From: Cochliopodium minus
Lineage: Eukaryota > Discosea > Himatismenida > Cochliopodiidae
Assembly: GCA_024220525.1 (NCBI GenBank)
Contig: JAMYWO010000055.1
Location: 118,553-182,552, forward strand
Direction: 5' to 3'
DNA: 64,000 nucleotides
Below the pieces are notes generated by a model. It saw only the letters and a program-made list of their open reading frames with translations. It made no database searches and was not told where the DNA came from. The translations under genes were made by a program, and so were the position numbers. Numbering within the stretch: position 1 is the first letter of the stretch; each line of letters starts with the position of its first letter. Of the stretch, positions 43,993-53,871 are shown one piece after another.

Positions 43993-45269
43993 ATGGGAAT
44001 TTTGAAAAAGGAGAAATCCGGTAGAGATTTCAGATACAAAGAGTTTTTGATGGGAACGTTGCTGTTGATCTCTTTGTACGACGGTGACAAATTTAATTTG
44101 AAACGATGCAAGTTGTCCAAATTGGACACGACATTGAAAGTATGGAAATTGATAAAAAAGAGAGACTCTTATCTCAAAAAGAATTACATAACAGAAAGAA
44201 AGTAAATTTTAAATTTTTTAAAAGATAAATATTTAATTAATTTTTTATCATATATTTTAGTTTTATTTTTCATACTTTTTTTAAAACATTTTTGTATTCC
44301 CATTAAGCTTTTCTAGTTTTTAAATTTTTGTTTTAAAATTTTTTAGTTTTTTAAACAATTTTTTTCATCAAAATTAATTTTCATTATAAAATAAGAAAAT
44401 GAAGAGAAAATAAATTTTGAAACTAAAGTTACGTTATCGGAAAATTTCAATTTCCCGGAATTGAGAAGGTTGAGGATGATTATCCTGACAGAAGTGATCA
44501 AATTTCTATCTGCAAAAGAAACAATGAGATGCTCTCTTGCAAGTAAAGAATGGAAAGAAATATCAAGAAGTGACCAAGTTTAGAAATGGTAATAAAATTT
44601 ATCAAATTAACAACATTTTTGTTTTTTTCATTATTTTTCTGTTTAAAATTTATTTTTTAATTTACAAATTTTAATTTAATTTATTAATTATTTTTAGTTG
44701 TTTTTAATTTTTTAATTTGTTATTATAAATTCGTGTATAGTCACATTTTCAGATTACCTCTCTCAAACAGCAATAAAGAACTACGAAAATCTTCCAAAAA
44801 TAAAAAAGGACAACGACATTCCACTTCAGAATCCAATTATCTATCCAAACACTAACTACAACAATAACTATAATCCCAATAACAACACAAACGCCTTTTT
44901 CCCTCTTCCTCCTCCAATGAATCCATAATGTTAGTCCTAAATACACTTTTCCCACTCAACAATTTTTAACTTCACCTGATGAAAGTCTTAAATTTCTGAT
45001 TTTTTTTTTTAAAAATTTTTTATTTTTATTGTATTTTTTATTTTTTTTTCCTTTTTTAAAAATTTCTTTTTTTTTTCTGAATTTTTAAAAAGAGGAACTA
45101 CAATTTCAAGGGTGAATCTCCAATATATCTGGAGTATTGGACATTGCAAGACAATTTGTTGGAGTATAAAGCCCTTTCCCTCAAACCTCAGAATATCATA
45201 GCAATATGTGGTATTGGAGTTAATCCAAGAGACTCTTATCTCGAAACGGAACAAAGTATTTTTGTTTAA
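43993..45269 (+). CDS. F-box-like protein, exon structure damaged or unclear
   Basis: Blocks read MGILKKEKSGRDFRYKEF (43993-44202), then an F-box (LRRLRMIILTEVIKFLSAKE, TMRCSLASKEWKEISRSDQV) at about 44430-44580, a DYLSQTAIKNYENLPK block with an Asn/Pro tail (44753-44930), and a last exon from about 45094 (FKGESPIYLEYWTLQDNLLE...NPRDSYLETEQSIFV stop). In the F-box the expected Trp of QVWKW is TAG at 44581-44583, and exon phases do not join cleanly. The region borders a noisy duplicated segment, so base-level errors are likely; a true pseudogene is the alternative. Confidence 0.5.
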
Positions 45270-46236
45270 TTTAAAAGTTAATTTTTTTAAAAAAAAATTC
45301 TGATTTTGATGTTGTCACTCTTCTGTCGAGAAAATTTGGGAACAACTATTCTCCAAACAATCCCTAATTCCATCATTTCTTTTTCCTTTACCTCGGAAGA
45401 AATTTCAATTTTCAAAAATCATTTCCAAGAAAATAAGTTTGCAATGCATGGAAACCAAAATGGAAGAAAAACCTTTTAAAAGACAATTCATCAACATTTT
45501 TCAATTAAAAACATTTAAATAATAATATTTAATTTTAAAATTTTTTTAATTTTAAATTATTTTTGATTTTTAATAAATATTTATTCTTCAATTTTTATTG
45601 TTCAATTTCTCTCATTCCTCCCAACTAATCCCATTGCAAAATTAAAATTTTTATTTATTAAAATTTAAATTAAAAATTATTTTTTTGTTTACCTTCTAAT
45701 TTTGTGAAAAAGGAAATCTCTTGCAAACAAAGCACAAGTATTAAAAGCCAACTCAAAGCAACGCGCAACAAATACCCGCCAAAATGGTATTATGGATATT
45801 TGTCTCTTGAGGATGTGTAATCAAAGATTCTCTTCTTGTGAGAGACATCACCACTTTGTTTTCATTTTTTGGTTTTTGTTGGAAGAAAATCCGTTTTTCG
45901 ATGAAGATGTTGTGGATCATTTGGAGCCTTCCATCGTTGGCGGAACTTTTGAGGGATTCGAGTTTTGTTTGAGCTTGAGCTGTTTTTTTTTTTCGGCGTT
46001 GGAGAAGTTGGTTTTGTCTTCCTCACTAACTAGTTTCAATTTGTTTACTGGTGACTAAAAAAATATTAAAAAAAAAATAAAAAAAAAATAAAAATAAAAA
46101 TAAAAATTAAAATTAAAATTAATTCAAATTTAAAATTTTTTTAATGAATTTTACTGGTCTTTTGTGATTGGGTCGAGGGAAACCATTGTGAAATAAGAAT
46201 TTAGAATCAAGTTCCATTTGTTGTTGTTGTCATTTT
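45196..46236. repeat. Second, noisier copy of the 3583-5116 segment
   Basis: Collinear with 3583-5116 but with homopolymer runs shortened at many sites and one missing block of about 455 bp around 45637. It is continuous with F-box sequence on its left and with one further ACOT9 exon on its right, so this is the copy with natural flanks. Confidence 0.85.
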
Positions 46237-46275
46237 GGTATGCCTCTATTTTCACTTCCATGGATGTGTTTCCAA
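45601..46275 (-). CDS. ACOT9-like thioesterase, 3' part (copy 2, last exon mostly missing)
   Basis: The exon ending at 46275 (VGNTSMEVKIEAYQNDNNNK...) begins in phase 1 and fits the exon at 1439-1538 exactly, completing hot-dog domain 1. The next exon (about 45693-46057) matches copy 1 but is out of frame in several places through single-base losses. The last coding exon is reduced to its final few codons by the 455-bp deletion. Read as a gene this copy is broken; the pattern of errors suggests unpolished long-read sequence. Confidence 0.75.
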
Positions 46276-46282
46276 CTATGAA

Positions 46283-46400
46283 AAAAATAATTTAACAAAA
46301 AATAAAAAATAAATAAAAAATAAAATAAAAAATAAAAAATAAAAAATAAAAAATAAAAAATAAAAAATAAAAAATAAAAAATAAAAAATAATATAAAATC
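46283..46400. repeat. AAAAAT microsatellite between ACOT9 and RCC1 sequences
   Basis: Tandem array of the same six-base unit as at 1297-1412. ACOT9 breaks off on its left and an RCC1-protein exon begins on its right at about 46409 with no start codon. A misjoin through this repeat is the simplest reading. Confidence 0.8.
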
Positions 46401-46408
46401 TTTTAAAA

Positions 46409-47022
46409 GGGCTGGAAGAGCGGGAATAGACGAGAGTGGGGAATCTTTTTTGTTACTTTATCAGAGCAACAAGATGGAAGGACTGGAGCTGATGAAAGGA
46501 AAGATAGAGAATGTAAAAGGAAATCTCCTTAGACAAGACTCTTTCAAAGTTCCCAACCCCGAGTACACTTCTCCCAATTTATCCAACAACAATAACAACT
46601 CTTCTAACTCAAATGTAAATCAAATGAAATTGTCTCCAAGACAAGAGACAAATCTTTCTCCCAGAAACAATTCCCCAAGCGTTAATACCAACAACCTTAC
46701 CAAGAATACAAATAGTATTACAAATCTAAACCTTCCAATTAGTAATAATAATAATAATAGTAATAACAACAATAATAATCACAATAATAATGATAATAAT
46801 AACAACAATAACAATAATAATAATAGTAATAATGTTTTAAACCAAAATTCTCCTAGAAAAGATTCTAACAATAATTCCCCAAACATTAATAATAACAATA
46901 ACAATAACATTACAAGTTTGAACCTTTCCACTAACAACAATAATAGTAATAACAACAATAATAACAATAATAATAATAATATTAATAACAATAACAATAA
47001 TAATAATATCAATAACAATAAC

Positions 47023-47054
<32 letters not shown>

Positions 47055-49069
47055 TAATAATAATAATATCAATAATAACAATAATAATAATAATAATAAT
47101 TATAATATCAATAATAAAATTCAGACTTCCCCAAGACAAGCACCAAGGATAATAGAGCTAAAGTTGAAGGAGGTTCTTCAGAAACTAATTTTGGACGGCA
47201 TCGCCTGCAAGTACGCCACTTCCAAAGAGAGGCTCTACTCTTTGCTTCAGTCCACTTTGACTTTTTGCCAATTGGGTCATGACTTGATTGATGGGGAGTT
47301 GCTTTCTGCTTTGTCTTTTTTGGAGCAGCATGGCTTTGTTTCAAAGTCTTCTTCTTCTAATAAAAGATCTTTGGAGCATGAACCTTCTGCTTCTTTTTCT
47401 TCTGATGATTTTGATCCTACCAAAAATCTCTCTTTAAACAAAATAGGTAAAAAAAAAAATAAAAAAATTAATAAATCAAAAATTTGACATATGAAAGATA
47501 TGAATTAAAATATTAAATAATTGTTAAATAAGAAATTTGAAAATAAAAATAAAAAAAAAAAATTAAATGAAAATAAAATAAAAAAATAAATCAAAAATTT
47601 GAAATATGAAAGATATTAAAAATATGAATAATTAAATTTCAAAAAAAAATGAATTTAATATAAAAAAATAAAAATAAAATAAATAATATAAATAAATAAA
47701 AAAATAATTAAAAATGGATTTGAAAATAAAAATAAAAAAATGAAAAAATGAATATAAATATAAAATAAATTGATAAATAAAAAGTAATTGTTAACAATAA
47801 AAATAAAAATTAAATTCGAAAAAAGTAAAAATAAAAAAATAAAAATTATTAAAAAATAAAAAATATTTAAAAAATTTTAAAAATATTTAAAATAAAATTA
47901 TTAAAAATATTTAAAATAAAATAAAAAATTTATTTATTTTTGATAGGTGGCCATTCTTCTAATTTTTTCATTTTTGAAACAGGAGAAATTGTTTTCATTG
48001 TAACAATAGTTTTTTAAATATTTTTTGATGTTTTTTACGAAAACCTCGTTTTGAAAAGGGGTCAAATATTCTTTACGAAGGTGGGCTTGTAAAACAATTT
48101 TTTGAATTGTTTTTTAATTTTTTTTTTTTTAAAATTTAATTCAATTAATTTTATTTTATTTTTTATTTTTTATTTTTTATTTATTTTATTTTATTTTTTA
48201 TTTTTTATTTATTTTTTATATTTTTATTTCATTTACATTTTTTATTTTTAATTCTTTTATTATTTTTATTATTTTATATTTTTTTTTAATAATATTTTTC
48301 TTGAAGATATTTTTTTATTTTTCTATTTTTTTCATTTTCTTCATTTTCATTTTCATTTTTATTTTCAAAAATTTTTTTTACCTAAACAGAAACACAACAA
48401 CCAGACAAAGGATTATCAAATAACAATAAATTGCTCCGACGTGAAAGACTTTGTGAGTTTGAACTGCAGCACATTAATGAGTCACACTGACTCCAAACAT
48501 CTGATCGTGTGGGGCAGAAGCAGTTCCGGTCAATTGGGTTGTGGGACAGATCCCTTTGTGGTTTGTCCAAAACATTTGGAATGTGATTTATTCGGTAAAA
48601 ATAAAAAATAAAAATAAAAATTTAATTAATATTAAATAAATTTATTTTTTAGATGCAAAGAATATAAAAAGGTAAATTTTTTTTTTATTTTTCATTTATT
48701 TAGTTTTTTTTTTTATTTTTTTTTATTTTTTTTTATTTTTTTTATTTTTTTATTGATTTTTATTTTTACATCCCTTAATTTTCAATATTTTTGTGTAGTT
48801 GGGCTTTGCAAGATGCGGATGTTCTATCAAAACTGAAATGGACACCTTCCAAATACAAGTTTTTTCCAGGAGAAAGCCAAGAGAGGGTTCTCTTCTGGAT
48901 GATTCTGAGCCATGTGCTGAACAAAACAGGAATATTCTATTATAGGACTCCCAAGCCTATAAGACTAAAAGTTTGTTTTTATTTGAATTTTTTCAAGTAT
49001 GATCTTCAAAATAAAAAAGTGAAGGAAGATGTGGAAAAAGGTGCGGAAGATGATTTTTTTTCATTCTAA
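46409..49069 (+). CDS. Asn-repeat RCC1-domain protein (5' end missing, exon model partial)
   Basis: The first visible exon (about 46409-47445) opens after a splice acceptor (AGRAGIDESGESFLLLYQSN); ATG 46474 is the first Met. It holds several hundred bases of mixed AAT/AAC codons giving long Asn runs with Ser and Ile, then LKEVLQKLILDGIACKYA and SALSFLEQHGFVS, possibly a winged-helix-like unit. Later exons carry RCC1-type strands: GGHSSNFFIFETGEIVF (47948-48000) and HLIVWGRSSSGQLGCGTD (48389-48596). The last exon (from about 48800) has WTPSKYKFFPGESQERVLFW and an acidic end DDFFSF. A 500-bp, almost pure A/T intron lies at 47447-47947. Exact introns are uncertain. Confidence 0.55.
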
Positions 49070-49242
49070 AATAATCAAATTTTAAAGTCAAAGAAACCCT
49101 CTTTTAAAGGAGTGGAGTTTGTTTTCTTTTAGATGAATGGGAAAAAAAAATTATTAGAAAAATTCATTTTATTTAAACAATTTTCTAGATAAATAAATTG
49201 AAGTTAAAAAATTAAAAGTTCAAAAATTATATTTTTTTTGAT

Positions 49243-50219
49243 TCAATTTTTCTCTTCTTCAGAATCACAGTCACTATTTTCACTCCCATCACAACTCAAG
49301 AAATTCTCAATGAAAACCTCCTCACCCTGAATTTTTAAACGACCCAAACTCTCTTTCTTTTGATCATTCTCGTTCTCACTTTTATCGAGATCATTGTTGA
49401 TGATCAAAAACTGAGAATCAGTGATGATGTTTTCTTTTAAAACGTTGGCACTTGTTTCTAGGAGGGCGGTTTCAAGGAAAGGATAGGAAACGATTGTTTC
49501 GTTGAGACTGCCTCTTTCGATGATTTTGAGGCGTTTCTCCTTGAGATCTTCGTTTGTTTCGGTTTCTTTTTCTTTGAGGAGCTCCATACTGTTTTGGTGC
49601 TTTTTTTCGATGTAACTCACGCTTCCCAAATCGTACTTCGTTTCTCTTGGTGAATCGATTTTGTCAAAACTTTTATATAAATAAAATAAATTTAGAAAAT
49701 AATAAATAATAAAAAATAAATAAACAAATAATTCAATTTGAAATGTAATAAAAATGAAAATAAAAAAATAAAACATTAAAAAAAAATATATAAAAATATT
49801 TTATTTGATAAAAATAAAGAAAAATAAAGAAAAAAATAATTAATTTTATTTTTGTTTCTTACTTTAATAAGATGTTTCCAATGTCGAATTGAATGTCATT
49901 TTCTTTGAGTTTGTTTCGAAGTTTGGTGATTTCGCTTTTCAAAATCTGGTTCTCGATTTCTTTGAACTCCATCACCTTCTTCATCTGATTCAACTCTAGC
50001 TGCTGTTTGTTTAGTTGTCCTTTAAGAAAAGAAAAAAAATAAAAAGAAAAAATTAAAAAATGATAAAAATTAAAAAATGATAAAAATAAAAATAAAATAA
50101 ATAAAAATATAAAAAAAAATATAAAAAAATAAAAGTAAATATAAAAAAAAATTAAAAATTAAAATAACAAAATTAAAATTAAATTGGATTAAATAAATAA
50201 TAAATATATAATTGAATTA
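49243..50219 (-). CDS. Coiled-coil/acidic protein fragment, 5' end cut at the N
   Basis: Exon at about 49863-50022 encodes LNKQQLELNQMKKVMEFKEI and ILKSEITKLRNKLKEND, a heptad-patterned coiled coil. The following exon (49243 to about 49672) gives a Glu/Asp-rich tail (SENSDCDSEEEKN stop) with a short hydrophobic start. Upstream only A/T sequence remains before the N at 50220. No family recognised. Confidence 0.5.
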
Positions 50220-50220
50220 N

Positions 50221-50312
50221 ATTCCCAATGATCCAATGGAAAAAGCAACAAGTGATCCATATAGAATAGCATTATTAGATTTTTCTGTTTCTTTGCTTAT
50301 TTCATTGTTCAT
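50221..50312 (-). CDS. N-terminal fragment of a small membrane protein
   Basis: ATG at 50312 opens MNNEISKETEKSNNAILYGS followed by a hydrophobic run (LVAFSIGSLGI) that stops at the N at 50220. A membrane segment is likely; the rest of the gene is missing. Confidence 0.4.
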
Positions 50313-50689
50313 TTTTTTTGTTTTTTTTTGTTTAAAGTTTGATTTTTGTTTTCTTTATTTCTAAAATTTTATGCTGATCAAGATAAACCTTTTATTATGA
50401 AATAATCAAAAATTCATTAAGCCTTAAAAACTAACTAGTTGATTTACAAAATATAACAATTGAATTTGGAGGATTTAGGGCAGATTTTAATTATTATTGG
50501 ATTATTCAGACAAACATATTGAAAATTTGTTAGTGAATATATCAAAGAATGGATCAATATCAATCAACATATACAATGATCATCTAAATAGATACCATCA
50601 TATGTTGAAATATAAAAATTGATCCAAATTAAATTGCGCATATTAATTCTTACAAAAAAATTTTCATTTTCTCAAATGAGAATACAAAT
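50313..50689. other. AT-rich spacer, nothing recognised
   Basis: About 375 bp; no convincing ORF or RNA gene. Confidence 0.45.
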
Positions 50690-50990
50690 TTTCTTTGAAT
50701 CTCTTCAAATAAGAATCCAAAAGAAAAGGAGGGGGATGTACCCGCCATAATGGGAGTGCTGACCAAAGCAGCGAGAGAAGCCTCCAATTCAGTAAGGTTG
50801 GAAAAGTTGATATGATAACGTAAAGAGGTCCAATGCTCTCTGTGTATCTGTGTTGAGAGGATCTGCTGTAGAAATTAAAAGATTACTCTTTATTTTTCAT
50901 GTCTTTCTCAATCTTTCTTCTGTACTCAACTAACCCTTCTCCATTCCTGTCAAATACTGGAGTTAACAGTAAAAACCAAGAATCGCATCG
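50690..50990 (-). other. Unassigned exon-like block
   Basis: Two minus-strand stretches look coding: WFLLLTPVFDRNGEGLVEYR with a Lys-rich end (about 50889-50985) and HREHWTSLRYHINFSNLTEL followed by EASLAALVSTPIMAG (about 50670-50878). They are separated by some 20 bases and are not in a common frame. Neither has a start. Possibly one damaged gene; no family recognised. Confidence 0.3.
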
Positions 50991-50997
50991 AAATTAT

Positions 50998-51088
50998 ATC
51001 AAAAAAATAAAATATTTTGTTTCTCAATGTAAATATCTCAGATCAACAAAATATTTTATTTTTTTGATCTGAGATTGATATTTACATT
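50998..51088. repeat. Two overlapping inverted repeats (mutually exclusive hairpins)
   Basis: Bases 50998-51019 and 51047-51068 are perfect 22-bp reverse complements. Bases 51026-51045 also pair with 51065-51088 (20 bp with a small bulge). The two hairpins share sequence and cannot form together. Confidence 0.7.
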
Positions 51089-51177
51089 CGCATAATTAAG
51101 CAATGATTTTGATATATAGATAAAAGTGATTTTTAATAATTTTGAACAATAATAATAAAAGATGATATTCAAGTTCT

Positions 51178-51374
51178 TCATCCAATCAAATCAATCATCT
51201 CTTGAAAGGTGATGTTGAGAGAATCAAGATACTTTTCCTTTTCCAATTTTTTACTCTCAAAATAACTGGAACACTGGGACTCATGGAGAAGAATAGACTT
51301 CTTCACATTATCTTGGAAGCCACACTTCCATCTACAAAGATGTTTGTGCTCTTCTAGGTGTTTCTCAAAATCAC
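51178..51374 (-). CDS. Zinc-finger protein, C-terminal exon only
   Basis: After an acceptor at about 51375 the minus strand reads FEKHLEEHKHLCRWKCGFQD, then ILLHESQC and a helical tail ending DLIG stop. Spacing C-x3-C-x(n)-H-x3-C resembles a TRAF-type or C2HC finger. Upstream exons are absent: the sequence changes into an AAAAAT microsatellite. Confidence 0.45.
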
Positions 51375-51379
51375 TTTTT

Positions 51380-51500
51380 AATAAAAATAAAAATAAAAAT
51401 ATTAAAAAATAAAAAATAAAAAATAAAAAATTTGAAATAAAAAATAAAAAATAAAAAATAAAAAATTTGAAATAAAAAATAAAAAAATAAAAAATAAGAA
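51380..51500. repeat. AAAAAT-type microsatellite between zinc-finger and RCC1 fragments
   Basis: Third copy of the same low-complexity array, imperfect. Gene fragments on both sides lack their 5' exons. Confidence 0.75.
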
Positions 51501-51521
51501 ATTAAAAATTTTTTTTGAAAG

Positions 51522-51921
51522 TTGGGGCTATGGAGAAGATTTTTCTTTGGGAAGAGGCACTAAAGGTAACCTCTCCACTCCAACTGAAATAGAGTCTCTC
51601 AAAGACACAAGTTACAAGAGGTTTATGGGAAGTGAAACTAACTGCATCTTTTACTGGGATCCTTCTCAACACAAAAACTTTCCTAAATACTTCCAAGATT
51701 GTATTGCATGTTTCGTTACTTGTTTAAAACTTTCTTCGATGAAAATCCCCAAGTTTGTTTTGTTTGAGATTTTCAAGTATTTCAATGTTCATTGGTTCCT
51801 CAATCCCAAAACTTTTGTTTTGAAGAATGATAAACCATCATCAAAGAATACCGAATTAGAAGAGAATCAAGATACTGAGAAAAATGAAAATCAACAAAAT
51901 AAAAAATGTTTTGTTTTTTGA
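51522..51921 (+). CDS. RCC1-domain protein, C-terminal exon with CAAX box
   Basis: Begins after a splice acceptor; no start. The RCC1 strand WGYGEDFSLGRGTKGNL is followed by YWDPSQHKNFPKYFQDC and PKFVLFEIFKYFNVHWF, a module also present at the end of the 46.4-49.1 kb RCC1 gene (WTPSKYKFFPGESQERV). The C terminus NKKCFVF is a prenylation box with a preceding basic pair, which would place the protein on membranes. The N-terminal exons are missing. Confidence 0.6.
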
Positions 51922-52288
51922 AAATAAAAATGTTTATCAAATTGACTAATTGATGAATAAATGAGGACTTCCTTTTATTTCTTCCACAAGAGAAGATATA
52001 TTTAAAGAAAGGAAGGAAATCTCCAAAAAAATTCAATAAAAATTAAATTTAAAATAAAAAAAATACCAATAAATAGGTGTTTGGTTGTTTAAATTGTTAT
52101 TTATTTGTTTTATGTGTTTTTTTTCATCTGAGTTTATTTAGCGAAAGCGAATGGAAAAGATTTATGTGTAATTCACTGACGAGAAATAAACCAGATGATA
52201 TGTGTGTTTTTGATTTTTTTTGGTTTTTTTTGTTTTTATAGATTTTTTTTCGTTTTTGTTTTTTTTTTATGAAGGAGGCATGGAATTT
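51922..52288. other. Spacer, nothing recognised
   Basis: About 370 bp between the RCC1 fragment and the convergent end of the Zn2Cys6 gene; T-rich, no feature supported. Confidence 0.45.
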
Positions 52289-53319
52289 TTAACAGAATTG
52301 GTATTCTTGTTCAACAAGAAAGCTGTTGAAGGTATCGAAATCAAGATTATCAACATTAAGGATAAAATCATCGGTGGATCTAGGAGAATAGGATTCAGAA
52401 GATGGAGAGCTAGATTCAGAGAAATCGCAAGGATCAAAGAAGAGATCCAACTCACTTGGTTGGAAACTGTTGTTCTGTACAAGAACATTGTTGTTAGGAA
52501 GGACAACAGAATCTTGGAAGGAGAATTCCCAGTTGATATCGATTGGAACTTGGAAGAAGATGGAGTTGTTGTTGTCGAGGCTGTTGTGGGTGCTGCTCAT
52601 CATGTTGATCTCTCTTTGTTGTTGAACTTGTGGGATTTTCAACTTCTTGTTTGGTACTTCTGGCTTGATGCATTGGGTGTTTTGGAATTCTCTTTTTAAG
52701 GTTTTTTTCAATTCAATATTTTCTATATTAATTTAAAATATTTGAGTGATATTTAAAATATTTTAAATTTTTATTTCGTTATATTAATGAGGATTCGAAG
52801 ATTTTAAAAACATTTTGAGTTAAAAAAAAAATGATTTTGGAGATGTTTTTTTTTTTTTACCCTTTGTGGTTCCGAATGGTCTTCCTAAAAATTTTATTCA
52901 AAATGAATTAGTGAGTTTTGTTTTTTTGTTTAATTTGAAAAAATCTTAATTCTAAAAATGGAAATATATTTTTTTAATTAATTAATTAATTATGAGAAGA
53001 GAATCTTCATTTATAAAATAATTAATCAAATCCTCAAAATTATTTGATTATATTTGATTCTTTAAAATACCTCTTTTCTTGACGGAAGTATTAACCTCGC
53101 ATTTTACACCTTTCTTCAAGCAGTGGGAGCATGATGGGAAAATCTTGTCACATTTGTGGTGTAATCTAGCACAATTCTTGCATGACTGTTTTATTTCGAA
53201 TCATTGATTATTTTTGATTATAAGTGAGGTAAAAAAAATTTTACGATTTTGTGTTTTTGTTGAGTGGATTCTTGATTATCTTTCAATTCAGTTTTAATGA
53301 TAGCGGAAAAATTTTTCAT
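52289..53319 (-). CDS. Zn2Cys6 binuclear-cluster transcription factor
   Basis: Four exons (53245-53319, 53071-53185, a 24-nt micro-exon at 52861-52884, 52289-52722) give 215 residues. The cluster is C-x2-C-x6-C-x6-C-x2-C-x6-C, beginning SCKNCARLHHKC and ending KKGVKC. It is followed by a basic linker KKRGRPFGTTKG, part of which is the micro-exon and resembles an AT-hook RGRP. The rest is Gln/Asn/Ser-rich with an acidic, aromatic segment (DDFILNVDNLDFDTFNSFLV) that looks like an activation domain. GAL4-type clusters are abundant in fungi and sparse in other eukaryotes. Target genes unknown. Confidence 0.85.
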
Positions 53320-53871
53320 GTGTGGATGTTATGTGTAGTTTTTTGTGTATTTAGTGGTTATTTAACCAAATGTGTATCTTTAAATGTTTAATAAAAATAA
53401 AGAGTAAGTATTTTTTAAATAGAATGATCATGTATGTTAGTGTCTTACAATAAAAATTTTATTATGTGTAATTTTATTTTTTTTTTATATTTTTTTATTT
53501 TACTTTTCATATTTTATTGCAAAAAAAGTAAGAACGAATTAATTTTCATTGATTTTGAGAAGATTGCACTGATATATTCGAACATATTTTAAAATATACT
53601 CTTCAAATTTTAATATTTCAAAACAATATAATGAATTAAAAAATGGAAAGAAAAATGTGATATAGACAGAAATAGAATTTGAAATGTGTAACTCAAAATG
53701 CTCATAATAATAATCAAAGAATTATTATAATTATTATAATTAATTTTATTAATGAATCTTAGTTTGAGAAGATTAGAAAAAGTTTTTATAAAATTGGATA
53801 CGTGATAATTTTTGATTTAGGAAATAAAACAGAATTTTGTCGATATTCAGAATAATCCTTCAATATTTAAG
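53320..53871. other. Divergent promoter region, nothing recognised
   Basis: About 550 bp between Zn2Cys6 and phosphotransferase starts. The frame upstream of ATG 53872 is open for about 17 codons after an acceptor-like TTTAG, so an extra 5' exon is possible. Confidence 0.45.

Noticed and set aside
46779-47139. Antisense poly-Leu and poly-Ile frames
   Set aside because: They are the reverse reading of AAT/AAC codon runs in the Asn-repeat RCC1 gene.
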